Source: Lentzea flava (lineage in GTDB: Bacteria > Actinomycetota > Actinomycetes > Mycobacteriales > Pseudonocardiaceae). Taken from it: a stretch of 49,591 bases of DNA. Each line of letters begins with the position of its first letter. Within the stretch, counting starts at the first letter, position 1. Positions 8,126 to 17,635 of the stretch are shown in pieces. The stretch is from the NCBI RefSeq assembly GCF_014648475.1, contig NZ_BMRE01000056.1, forward strand, positions 1-49,591, in the 5' to 3' direction. The notes under the pieces were generated by a model, which worked only from the letters and a program-made list of their open reading frames with translations, was not told the DNA's origin and searched no databases. A program made the translations under genes and the position numbers.

Positions 8126-8187
8126 ACGCGGACGACGCGTGCAGCCCAGCCGCCCAGCGCGACATGGCTGAGCGGCTGGCTGACGCC
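8126..8187 (+). pseudogene. Remnant of alpha/beta hydrolase gene (direct repeat, copy 2)
   Basis: Positions 8126-8179 repeat 4881-4934 at 53 of 54 bases. Read in the hydrolase frame it encodes ADDACSPAAQRDMAERL and then diverges into the end of the next, convergent gene. The catalytic His region of the hydrolase is missing, and no start is available, so it is a fragment rather than a gene. It marks the right edge of the inserted or duplicated XRE/Nudix/HD module. Confidence 0.85.
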
Positions 8188-8191
8188 CTGA

Positions 8192-8626
8192 TCAGTACGA
8201 GAGCTTGATCTCGCGCTCGTCGGTCGCCGCGTGCGGGTAGGCGCTCACGTCGGCCTTCACGAACGCCTTGCCCGGCCAGAAGGCCAGGTTCTGCGCGGCG
8301 ACGGTGACCGTGGTGGTCTCGAAGCCGCCGGTGCAGTTGACGGTCTTGGAAGCATTGCCGGAAGCGATGCGGCCGAACACGTTCTGGCTGACGTTCACGT
8401 ACACGTAGCCCGTCGACGGCAAATAGGTCTTCGGGCACGCGTAGGTGACCTGCACCTCGATCGCCGCGCCCCACGTCTTGATCTTCGCGTCCGGCTCGAC
8501 TCTGATCAGCGCCAGCGAAGGCGACTCCGCGCTCACGGATGCCATGACCGGTGCGATCGACGCGAGGAGCGCGCCACCCGCGACGGCGGCGACCGCCAGC
8601 GTCTTGCCGCCGGAGAACTTCATCAT
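8192..8626 (-). CDS. Small exported protein, unknown function
   Basis: A 144-residue protein with a clear Sec signal peptide (MMKFSGGKTLAVAAVAGG then ALLASIAPVMA, cleavage likely after about residue 30). The mature part of about 114 residues looks beta-rich, with two cysteines (in TYACPK and VNCTGG) that could form a disulfide, and Ser/Thr/Asn-rich stretches. No family is recognised. Its ATG overlaps the stop of the upstream O-antigen-ligase-like gene (ATGA), so translation is coupled and the two products probably work together. One possibility is that it is a glycosylation substrate or partner of that membrane enzyme; this is inference. Confidence 0.75.
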   Translation of the reverse strand: MMKFSGGKTLAVAAVAGGALLASIAPVMASVSAESPSLALIRVEPDAKIKTWGAAIEVQVTYACPKTYLPSTGYVYVNVSQNVFGRIASGNASKTVNCTGGFETTTVTVAAQNLAFWPGKAFVKADVSAYPHAATDEREIKLSY

Positions 8627-9936
8627 GCTCGTATCCCCTCAACCAAACCGTCCCTTGTGGACGGAAGCCCCACACCGGCGCAGAGACCGGCGACGACGAG
8701 CACGACGGGCAGGTGCCAGAAGAAGTCGAAACCGCTGTGCACCAGCACGACGACGACAGCCGCCGTCGCGCCGGCCCACAACGGGGTTCCGCGCCCTCGC
8801 CACATGGCGATCAGCACGGCCGCCACCACGCCCAGCGCCAGCAGCAGTCCGACGGCCCCCAGCTCGACGAGCACCTGGAGGTACTCGTTGTGCACGTAAC
8901 GCATCACACGGGTGCCTTCGTTGCCCCGGTCGAAGAAAAAAGACGCGTTTCCTGGTCCGGCACCGAGCAGCGGCGCGCGAGAGACCAGGTCCAACGCCGC
9001 ACCGGTGGCGTCGGTGCGGTCGGGTGAGCTGAACGAGATCCGCGTGGCCAACCGGTCGGAGAACCCGAACGCCGCCACCGCGCCACCGGCGACGAGCAGC
9101 AGCGCGGCCGGCAGCACGAACCGGCCCAGCCTCGGCAAACCCAGCGCCACCAACGCTCCCGCGACCAGTCCCGCCGCCGCCACGAACGGCCGCGGCTCGT
9201 CGTCCACCCGCATCGTCGGCAGCAGCGCGCCGACCGCGACGACGGCCCCGAGGAACGACGGCGTGACCGCCACGACGGTCTTCTTCAGGCCCTGGAACAC
9301 GCAGAGCACCAGCAGCCCCGCCGCCAGCGCGATCAAGCCGGCCCGGCTCATCGTCGCGCCGATTCCGGTGCACAGCAGGAAACCCGTCACCAAGGTGAGC
9401 AGCGTCCGCTTCAGGACGAGCGACAACACGGCGGCAACGGCCATCACAGCGGCGGCGGCGTTCGGGTAGGTCAACGTGGACGCTGCTCGCAGCAGCCCTT
9501 CCGCGACCGTCGTCCAGGCCTGGATCCGGAACACCACGGCGACCCAGCCGCTGACCGCGACCAGCGCCCCGACGCCGACGACCACGGTGGCGAGCAGCTC
9601 CCGTTGCTCCTGATCAGCCTGTGCCGCAACGAGAACCGCGGCCACGAACACCCCGGCCGCCGCCATCGTCGGCACCGCCGACAGCACGTCGCCTTCGAGC
9701 AGCCCGCGCACCAGCGCCCACACCGCGAGCGCTCCACCCAGTGCCGCAACGACGTTCGGCCGGGGACGCGCCAGCACGACGGCAACGCCGACCAGCAACC
9801 CGGACATCACCCGGCCCGGCAGGTAGTACCCGCCCTGCGCGACAACGGCCGCCGCGAAGGCGGCGAGAAGGAGCAGGCTCGGCATCGGCAACGCGACCGA
9901 TTCCCGGCGCGCGTCAACCACATCCCCCGCGGTCAT
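8623..9936 (-). CDS. O-antigen ligase / Wzy-like polytopic membrane protein
   Basis: A 437-residue protein with about ten or more hydrophobic segments and a large loop in the C-terminal half (ATRISFSSPDRTDATGAALD to GNASFFFDRGNEGTRVMRYV), ending in HNEYLQVLVELGAVGLLLAL. This is the signature region of the Wzy_C/O-antigen ligase superfamily, in which GxGxG and H-N-E/Y-L-Q motifs are typical. The family transfers glycans from lipid carriers to lipid A, other glycans or pilin. The ATG at 9936 is preferred to an upstream start that would lack hydrophobic structure. It is next to the Tad prepilin peptidase and coupled to a small exported protein, so pilin or surface-protein glycosylation is an attractive guess. 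Confidence 0.8.
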   Translation of the reverse strand: MTAGDVVDARRESVALPMPSLLLLAAFAAAVVAQGGYYLPGRVMSGLLVGVAVVLARPRPNVVAALGGALAVWALVRGLLEGDVLSAVPTMAAAGVFVAAVLVAAQADQEQRELLATVVVGVGALVAVSGWVAVVFRIQAWTTVAEGLLRAASTLTYPNAAAAVMAVAAVLSLVLKRTLLTLVTGFLLCTGIGATMSRAGLIALAAGLLVLCVFQGLKKTVVAVTPSFLGAVVAVGALLPTMRVDDEPRPFVAAAGLVAGALVALGLPRLGRFVLPAALLLVAGGAVAAFGFSDRLATRISFSSPDRTDATGAALDLVSRAPLLGAGPGNASFFFDRGNEGTRVMRYVHNEYLQVLVELGAVGLLLALGVVAAVLIAMWRGRGTPLWAGATAAVVVVLVHSGFDFFWHLPVVLVVAGLCAGVGLPSTRDGLVEGIRA

Positions 9937-10027
9937 GAAGGCCCCCAGCGTTCGAAAACCCGCCTCCCCAAGCGGATTGAGAGCACACTCTAGGGCGCGG
10001 GAGACCGCGGCGGAAGCCCGAATTCCG

Positions 10028-10636
10028 TCAGCTGAGGACCACCGCGGTGAACGCTCCGAGCAACATGAACGGCCCGAACGGCAGCGTGCTCTTGAGCGTG
10101 ACCTTGCGCAGGAGCAACAGGACCAGCGACACGACGGCCGACAGGATGAACGCCAGTGCGGCGCCGAGGAGCAGCACCGGCCAGCCGAGCCAGGCCAGCG
10201 CCATGCCGATGACACCGGACAGCTTCACGTCGCCGTAGCCCATTCCGGCGGGGTTCACGAACTCCAGCACCCGGTAGACGAACGCGAGCGTGAGGCCGCC
10301 GAGCACCGCGCGGCCGAGCGCGCCGACCGTGCCGCCGGTCAGCGCCGCCACCGTGAGCAGGATCAGCACCGCCGGGTACGCGGGCAGGGTCAGCACGTCC
10401 GGCAGCCGCCGCACGGCCGTGTCGATGAACGCCAGCGCGACGCCGACCGCGCCGAGGCACGCGAACGCGAGGACCTCCACCGAGCCGGCGAACTTGATCG
10501 CGAGCACGGCCAGCACGGCCGCCGACACCAGCGGCAGCGCGATGCCGGTGCGCGTGAACCGGTTGACCAGGTCGCGCAGCGCGACGCCGGACGCGAGTCC
10601 GCCGACGGCACCGCCCACGGCCCAGAGAAGAGTCAT
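10028..10636 (-). CDS. Type IV prepilin peptidase (A24 family, TadV/CpaA-like)
   Basis: A 202-residue polytopic aspartic protease that cleaves the leader of Flp pilins and TadE-type pseudopilins at the membrane. Both catalytic aspartate motifs are visible: IDTAVRRLPDVLTLPAY near 70-86, and GMGYGDVKLSG near 130-140, the GxGD hallmark. The N-terminal cysteine-containing methylase domain of large prepilin peptidases is absent, as is usual for Tad systems. It is divergent from the pilin operon, with a 208-base shared upstream region. The four downstream proteins all carry a D-R-G-A cleavage site, which fits one common processing enzyme. Confidence 0.9.
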   Translation of the reverse strand: MTLLWAVGGAVGGLASGVALRDLVNRFTRTGIALPLVSAAVLAVLAIKFAGSVEVLAFACLGAVGVALAFIDTAVRRLPDVLTLPAYPAVLILLTVAALTGGTVGALGRAVLGGLTLAFVYRVLEFVNPAGMGYGDVKLSGVIGMALAWLGWPVLLLGAALAFILSAVVSLVLLLLRKVTLKSTLPFGPFMLLGAFTAVVLS

Positions 10637-10844
10637 GTGATCGAAGGTAGGTCGCTTCCCGCCTCAACGGAACGTGACGACGTCAGGTCTGGCCGGGCGG
10701 TCGACACGGTGTCCACCGATCGACCGACAATGTCCTCCGATCTGCGTGTTCGTTACACCTCTTCGCCCGATACCGAACCGTCTCGGCGGTCACGCACAGT
10801 TGCGGCGTCCTGAAAACGGAATCCCAATCCCACAGGAGACCGCA
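10637..10844. promoter_or_regulatory. Divergent promoter region of the Tad locus
   Basis: 208 bases between the prepilin peptidase and flp genes. It holds an inverted repeat CGGTCGA (10698-10704) / TCGACCG (10720-10726), a possible regulator site, but no clear consensus promoter. The flp1 ribosome binding site (AGGAGA) lies at its right end. No ORF of note. Confidence 0.4.
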
Positions 10845-11039
10845 ATGCTTTCCTTCCTCAGCTATGTGCAGACCTTCCTCACCCGCACCCTGAAGCGGGA
10901 AGAGGACGACCGCGGTGCGACCGCGGTCGAGTACGGCCTCATGGTCGCCCTCATCGCCATCGTCATCATCGCCGCGGTGACCCTGCTGGGGCAGAACCTC
11001 CTGGCTCTGTTCCAGGAGATCGCTGACGCGCTGGCCTGA
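10845..11039 (+). CDS. flp: Flp-family type IVb pilin (first copy)
   Basis: A 64-residue pilin precursor. A charged leader of 24 residues (ending KREEDDRG) is followed by the processed N-terminus ATAVEYGLMVALIAIVI, with the Flp hallmark Glu5-Tyr6 and a hydrophobic assembly helix. Cleavage after Gly24 is expected. It is the major subunit of a Flp (tight adherence) pilus. The ATG at 10845 follows AGGAGA at a good distance; a longer in-frame ORF starting upstream has no pilin features. Its stop overlaps the start of the second pilin gene. Confidence 0.92.
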   Translation: MLSFLSYVQTFLTRTLKREEDDRGATAVEYGLMVALIAIVIIAAVTLLGQNLLALFQEIADALA

Positions 11040-11197
11040 TGATGAGGCGTCCGCACGAATCGGACCGCGGCGCCACCGCCGTCGAGTACGGCCTGATGCT
11101 GGCGTTGATCGCGGTCGCCGCCCTGGTGGCCATCACCGCGGTCGGCGAGAACATGGCTGCCATGTTCGAGTTCGTCGCCGACGTCATCGATGGCTGA
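11039..11197 (+). CDS. flp: Second Flp-family pilin
   Basis: A 52-residue pilin precursor, too short for many gene callers. A short leader (MMRRPHESDRG) precedes ATAVEYGLMLALIAVAALV, again with Glu5 and Tyr6 after the predicted cleavage site. It starts inside the TGATG at the end of the first pilin gene, so translation is coupled. A start at the second ATG (11042) is equally possible. It could be a minor pilin or a variant major pilin; its leader is less than half the length of the first copy's. A strong terminator follows 13 bases after the stop. Confidence 0.88.
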   Translation: MMRRPHESDRGATAVEYGLMLALIAVAALVAITAVGENMAAMFEFVADVIDG

Positions 11198-11210
11198 AGT
11201 CTCCTGTCCC

Positions 11211-11247
11211 GCGCGGCCGGCGTCTCCCCTGCGCCGGCCGCGCTTTT
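11211..11247 (+). terminator. Intrinsic terminator between pilins and Tad assembly genes
   Basis: GCGCGGCCGGCG (11211-11222) and CGCCGGCCGCGC (11232-11243) form a perfect 12-base stem with a 9-base loop, followed by TTTTCTT. This is a textbook Rho-independent terminator on the plus strand. It lies within the operon, before tadE. Partial read-through would give far more pilin than assembly-protein mRNA. Confidence 0.9.
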
Positions 11248-11260
11248 CTTCGGAGCGGTC

Positions 11261-11662
11261 ATGACGAACCAAGCTCGCGATCGCGGCGCGACCGCTGTCG
11301 AAGTCGCACTGCTGATGCCCATCCTGCTGATCCTGGTGATGGGCATCGTCGACTTCGGGCGCGCGTTGCACGCCCAGATCACCCTCACCCAGGCAGCTCG
11401 GGAAGGCGCTCGTGTCGCCGCCCTGAAGCAACCCGGTCCTGCCACCCGCACGCAGAACGCCGCCACGGGGCTCTCCGGTGTCGGCGTCTCGGTCACCGCC
11501 TGCCCCGCAGCGTCCACGCCGGGCGCCGACGCCGAGGTGCAGGCCACCTACACGTTCAACTTCGTCACGCCGATCGGCGCGTTCGCCGGCCTGTTCGGCG
11601 GTGGCGGCTTCGGCGGCCCCATCACGTTGAGCGCCAAGGGAGTCATGCCATGCGAAGGCTGA
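11261..11662 (+). CDS. tadE: TadE-like pseudopilin
   Basis: A 133-residue TadE-type protein. After a short leader, DRG is followed by ATAVEVALLMPILLILVMGI with Glu5, then the TadE signature DFGRALHAQITLTQAAREGAR. The rest is a short extracytoplasmic domain with two cysteines and a Gly-rich stretch (LFGGGGFGG). TadE proteins are minor pseudopilins needed for Flp pilus assembly, and the same prepilin peptidase is expected to process them. GGAG precedes the ATG. It overlaps the next gene by 13 bases. Confidence 0.9.
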   Translation: MTNQARDRGATAVEVALLMPILLILVMGIVDFGRALHAQITLTQAAREGARVAALKQPGPATRTQNAATGLSGVGVSVTACPAASTPGADAEVQATYTFNFVTPIGAFAGLFGGGGFGGPITLSAKGVMPCEG

Positions 11663-12732
11663 GGACCGACGACCGGGGAGCCCTCGGCGTGCTGATCAGC
11701 ATCCTGCTCGGCTTCGGCGTCCTGCTCGGCATGGGCGCGATCGTGATCGACGTCGGCTCGATCTACCAGGAGCGCGCCGAGCTGCAGAACGGTGCCGACG
11801 CGGGTGCGCTCGCCGTCGCCCGCGGCTGTGCCACCGGAGCCTCGACCTGCACGGTCACCAAGGCCAACTACTACGCCAACCACAACGCCAAGGACGGCGT
11901 GTCCACTGTGGACCAGGTGTGCGGGTTCGACGGCAACGGCGTGCTGAGCTCGTGCAGCGCCTCGACCGGCACGATCACCGACTGCCCCGCGAAGCCGTCC
12001 TCCGGCACCAAGTACGTGGACGTGCACACCTCGACCCAGACCTCGGGCGGCGACACGCTGCTGCCGCCGTCGTTCGCGAGAACGCTGGCGGGCAACGGTT
12101 CCTACGACGGCACGCGCGTCGCGGCCTGTGCCCGCGCCACCTGGGGACCGCCGAAGACCGCGACCACGATCGCACTCACGATCTCGTGGTGCGAGTGGTC
12201 CACCGCGACCTCCGGTGGCACGGTGTACGGCCCGACCCCGCCCGCCACACCGCCGCTGTCGGCGCACCGCGTGCTGAAGCTGCACACGACCAGCGGAACG
12301 GGATGCCCGAGCGGTCCCTCCGGAGCGGACGGGCCCGGTGAGTTCGGCTGGGTCGACGAGGCCGACAACGACTGTTCCGTGTTGATCAACAACAACACCT
12401 ACAGCTCGGACACCGGCACCTCGGCGGGCAAGGACTGCAAGACCGCGCTGCAGGCGTCCTGGGCCTCGCACCAGCCCGTCTGGCTGCCCATCTACAAGAA
12501 CGTGAGCGGTACCGGCACCGGCGGCACCTACACGCTGTCCGGCTTCGCGGGCTTCGTGATCACCGGGTACTGGATCCCCGGCGCGTCGCAGAAGGACTGG
12601 CTCACCGGCAAGAACGAGTGCACCGGCTCGGACAAGTGCATCGCGGGCTACTTCGTCCAGGGCCTCATCCCGTCCACCGGCACCATCGGCGGCCCCGATC
12701 TCGGTGCCCGCATCGTCCAGCTCACCGGCTGA
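11650..12732 (+). CDS. tadG: TadG-like protein (TadE/G-like N-terminus)
   Basis: A 360-residue protein whose start TDDRGALGVLISILLG and segment GAIVIDVGSIYQERAELQNG are typical of the Flp-pilus TadE/G-like N-terminal domain. The helix spans about residues 10-32. The following ~320 residues are extracytoplasmic, Thr/Ser/Gly-rich and contain about fifteen cysteines, many spaced as if in disulfides. Unlike Gram-negative TadG there is no recognisable VWA domain here; a VWA domain is instead fused to TadB in this locus. The role is likely as a tip or anchor component of the pilus machine. It overlaps tadE. Confidence 0.8.
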   Translation: MRRLRTDDRGALGVLISILLGFGVLLGMGAIVIDVGSIYQERAELQNGADAGALAVARGCATGASTCTVTKANYYANHNAKDGVSTVDQVCGFDGNGVLSSCSASTGTITDCPAKPSSGTKYVDVHTSTQTSGGDTLLPPSFARTLAGNGSYDGTRVAACARATWGPPKTATTIALTISWCEWSTATSGGTVYGPTPPATPPLSAHRVLKLHTTSGTGCPSGPSGADGPGEFGWVDEADNDCSVLINNNTYSSDTGTSAGKDCKTALQASWASHQPVWLPIYKNVSGTGTGGTYTLSGFAGFVITGYWIPGASQKDWLTGKNECTGSDKCIAGYFVQGLIPSTGTIGGPDLGARIVQLTG

Positions 12733-12747
12733 AACCCAGGAGTAGTC

Positions 12748-13497
12748 ATGAAGAACCGCGCATTCATCATCATCCTGGCGGTGTTGCTGGCCGTCTGCGG
12801 CAGCGCCGGGGTGTTCCTCTACGTCCGCAGCGCCGACTCGCGGGCCATCGCGGGTCAGCAGGCCGTGACCGTGCTCGTCGCGAAGGAGCGCATCCCCGCC
12901 GGCACGAGCGGCGACTCGCTGGCCGACCTCGTGAAACAGGAGCAGATGCCCAAGAGCAGCGTTCCGGAGAACGCGATGTCCTCTGTGGACTCGTCCGTCG
13001 TGAAGCTCGTGACGTCGTCCGAGATCGCCGAGGGGCAGCTCGTCACCAAGGCGCTGTTCACCGAGGCGGCCTCGCTCGCCAAGGGCATCTCGATCCCGGA
13101 GGGGATGATCGCGGTCACCGTGCCGACAGAGGCCTGGCAACGCGCCGGCGGGCTCATCCAGAAGGGCTCGAAGGTGGCCGTCTTCGACACCTTCACCGTG
13201 CTGGACGGCAAGGGCAACACCCCGTCCGGTGACGGCCTGTCCAAGGTGTACGAGCGCAACCAGTCCACCCGGCTGCTGCTGACCGGTCTCGAGGTCCTCT
13301 CCGTCGTCGACGAGAAGAAAGCCGCCGAGGACGGCGACGTCGGCAAGGCGATCGTCACGGTCGCGGTGAAGCAGGCGGACGCGGAGAAGCTCATCCATGG
13401 CCAGCAGACGGGAACGCTGTACTTCGCGCTGCTCGGCGGCAAGTCCGAGATCGCGCCGGGCAACGGCGTCGACAACCGCTCCCTGTTCGGAAACTGA
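12748..13497 (+). CDS. cpaB: Flp pilus assembly protein CpaB (SAF domain)
   Basis: A 249-residue protein with an N-terminal membrane anchor (about 4-25, FIIILAVLLAVCGSAGVFLY) and a SAF domain starting VTVLVAKERIPAGTSG near residue 42. A CpaB/RcpC C-terminal region follows (ISIPEGMIAVTVPTEAW and later DAEKLIHGQQTGTLYFALL). In Gram-negatives the family works with the secretin. In monoderm actinobacteria it is thought to link the pilus machine to the cell wall. AGGAG precedes the ATG. It is 15 bases after the TadG gene, in the same operon. Confidence 0.88.
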   Translation: MKNRAFIIILAVLLAVCGSAGVFLYVRSADSRAIAGQQAVTVLVAKERIPAGTSGDSLADLVKQEQMPKSSVPENAMSSVDSSVVKLVTSSEIAEGQLVTKALFTEAASLAKGISIPEGMIAVTVPTEAWQRAGGLIQKGSKVAVFDTFTVLDGKGNTPSGDGLSKVYERNQSTRLLLTGLEVLSVVDEKKAAEDGDVGKAIVTVAVKQADAEKLIHGQQTGTLYFALLGGKSEIAPGNGVDNRSLFGN

Positions 13498-13505
13498 GGC
13501 GTGCC

Positions 13506-14659
13506 ATGACGATCCTCTGCGAACCGGCCGCCCGTGCCGGACAGCTCTCCCCCGCGCTCGGCGACGACGTCCGCATCGCGCAGACACTGGGCGAGGTCAG
13601 CAGGTTGCTCGCCGCGGACCCCGCCGAGACCCTGGTCGTCGTCGGCTCCGCGGTCGACCTGGACGAGGCGCTCGCGTTCACCGCGAACCTGCGGGTCGAG
13701 CGGCCCGCGGCCGGTGTGGTGCTGCTGCGCGACGTGCTCGACGTCGTGGTCCTGACCCGTGCGCTGCGAGCCGGCGTGCGCGAAGTCGTCGCGCGGGACG
13801 ACCTCGCGTCCCTGGTGGACGCCTGCACCCGGTCACGTGCCCTGTCCGCCCAGGTGACCGGGGTGCCGCAGCCGCGCGCCGACGAACGCAGGCAGGGCCA
13901 GGTCATCACCGTGTTCGCCGCGAAGGGCGGGTGCGGCAAGACGACGCTCGCGGTGAACCTCGCCTCGGTCCTCGCGGCCGGTGGTGCGCGGTCGGTCTGC
14001 CTGGTGGACCTCGATCTGGCGTTCGGCGACGTCGGCATCTGCCTGCGGACCGAACCGGTCCGCACGATCGTGCACGGGCTCGGGATGGTCGGCCACGTCG
14101 ACGTCGCGGGCGCGTCCTCGTTGCTCACGGCGTGTCGGCCGGGCCTGAGCGCGCTGCTCGCGCCGGTCGAACCCGGTGACGCGGAACGGATTCCGGCGGC
14201 GCTGGTCAGCGAGTTGCTCGAAGTCCTGCCGACGATGTTCGACTTCGTGGTGGTCGACACGCCGTCCGCGTTCACCGAACACGTGCTGGCGGCGATGGAC
14301 GCCTCGCACCACCACGTCCTGATGACCACGCCGGACGTGCCCGCGTTGAAGAACTTGCGTGTGACGCTGGACATGCTGGACCTGTTGTCCTACGCGCACG
14401 ACATCCGGTCGGTCGTGTTGAACCGGTCCGACGCGAAGGTCGGTCTCACGATGGACGACATCGAACGCGTTGTGCGCAGCGACATCCGCGCGCACGTGCC
14501 GTCCAGCCGGGACGTGCCGATCTCGGTCAACAAGGGCAACCCGATCGTCCTCGACCTGCCCAGGCACCCGGTGAGCGAGGCGATCTCGCGGTTCGCCCGT
14601 GAACACGTGCTCGCCGAGCCCGCGGTCGTCGCCACGAAGTCCTCCAAGAGGTGGTTCCG

Positions 14660-14663
<4 letters not shown>
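13506..14663 (+). CDS. tadZ: TadZ/CpaE-like ATPase (MinD family)
   Basis: A 385-residue pilus-localisation ATPase. An atypical receiver-like N-terminal domain (about 1-120) is joined to a MinD/ParA-type ATPase. The deviant Walker A motif is FAAKGGCGKTTLA (about 138-150), followed by VCLVDLDLAFGDVG and the Walker B-like DFVVVDTPSAF. The TadZ/CpaE family places the pilus apparatus at a defined cell site. The N-terminal part has no clear phosphoacceptor, as usual for TadZ. The gene follows cpaB by 8 bases, and its stop overlaps the GTG of cpaF. Confidence 0.9.
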
Positions 14664-16008
<1,345 letters not shown>

Positions 16009-16012
<4 letters not shown>

Positions 16013-17634
16013 GGAGAGTTCTCGCCGGGCTCGTCATCGGGGCCCTGCTGACGTTCGTGTTCAGCGCTTTCGCCGTTGCCTCCGCCGCGCCGTCTCGCGG
16101 GGTGGTGGTGCTGCTCGACACCAGCGGCTCGATGGCACAGGGCCGGATCGCCGTTGCGCGACAGGCGATCGCCACCTACGTGGGCTCGCTGCCCGCGGAC
16201 GTGCAGGTCGGGCTGGTCGCGTTCTCGACGCAGCCGTCGCTGGTCATGGCACCGACGGCGGATCGGGGCGCACTGATCGGAGCGCTGAACCAGTTGCAGG
16301 CCAAGGGTGACACGTCGTTGTTCGACGCCGTCCCGGTCGGGCTGTCGGCGCTGCAGGGGATTTCCGAGCGGCGCATGGTGATCGTGTCCGACGGCGAGGA
16401 CACGGTGTCCCGCTCCACTGTGGACGCCGCTGTCTCCGCTGTCGCCGCCGCCGGTGTGCCGACCGACGTGATCGGGTTCCAGTACAGCGACGACGCTCTG
16501 CGCCGGATCGCCGCGGCGGCCGGTGGACGTCTGCTGACGGCGTCCGACGCCGGTGCGCTGGCCGCCGCTTTCGCCGCACTGGCAGTGCCTTCGTCGGCAC
16601 CGGCACCGTCGCCGTCCGTCGTCGCGACACCGGAGCCGGCACCCGTGCCCGTCGCCGTTCCCGCGCCCACGCCCGGCCAGAACTGGCAGGCCGGGGTGTT
16701 GATCGTCGGAACGTTCCTCGTGGTGTTCTTCGTCGTGATGATGCTGCTGACGCCACGTCGTTCCGCCGCTGGACGGAAGCTGGAACGGCACCTGGAGCAC
16801 TACGGCGCGCAGGAACCCGTTGCCGCACAGGAGGAAAGCCAGGCCGCGCAGGCCGCCCTGGTGTGGACTCGCCGCGTGATGAGCGACGTCAGCGCCGCCC
16901 GTCTCTCCGACCGGCTCGACCTCGCCGGGATGAAGACCAACGCCGCGGAGTGGACGTTGCTGCGGATCTGCGCCTGCGCCGGTCTCGCGGCTCTGCTGAC
17001 CCTGGTGACGACGTGGTGGATCGGCATCCCCGTCGGCGCTCTGAGCGGCTGGCTCGTGACGGCGCTGGTGGTGAAGGCGCGGATCTCGAAGCGCAGGGCC
17101 GCGTTCGCCGACCAGCTCCCGGACGTGCTGCAGCTGGTCGCGAGCTCGTTGCGCTCCGGCTTCTCGCTGGCCCAGTCGATCGACGCGGTCGTGCGCGACG
17201 ACAACCAGCCCGCCGCCGGCGAGTTCTCCCGCGCGCTGGCCGCCACCCGCATCGGCGCCGAGCTGGAGGACGCGCTCGACCGCGTCGCCCTGCGGATGCG
17301 CAGCGCCGACCTCACGTGGGTCGTCATGGCCATCCGGATCCAGCGCCAGGTCGGCGGCAACCTCGCCGAGGTGCTGATGAACACCGTCACCACCATGCGC
17401 GACCGCTCCCAGACGCGCCGGCACGTCCGCGCGCTGTCGGCGGAGGGCCGACTGTCCGCCTACGTGCTGGTCGGTCTGCCGATCGGCCTGGCGGGGTTCC
17501 TGTTCTGGATGCGGCCGGAGTACATGCGTCCGCTGTACACCACGTTGATCGGCATCGTGATGCTCGCGTTCGCCGCTGTGATGGTCGTCCTCGGCTCGTT
17601 GTGGATGCGCAAGCTCGTGCGCGTGGAGGTGTGA
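16009..17634 (+). CDS. tadB: VWA domain fused to TadB (type II secretion F domain)
   Basis: A 541-residue fusion. After a signal-like helix (residues 1-27) there is a von Willebrand A domain (about 28-190) with the metal site DTSGSMAQ (38-45), a conserved Thr in KGDTSLFD, and SDGEDTVS. A Pro/Ala-rich linker (about 196-222) leads to a membrane helix (about 227-246). A TadB-type T2SSF domain follows (about 350-480, with LPDVLQLVASSLRSGFSLAQ) with membrane helices on both sides. TadB is the inner-membrane platform for pilin polymerisation. The VWA part should lie outside the membrane and may bind a pilus or wall ligand. In Gram-negative Tad loci the VWA domain is usually on TadG instead. Confidence 0.9.
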
Positions 17635-17635
17635 C

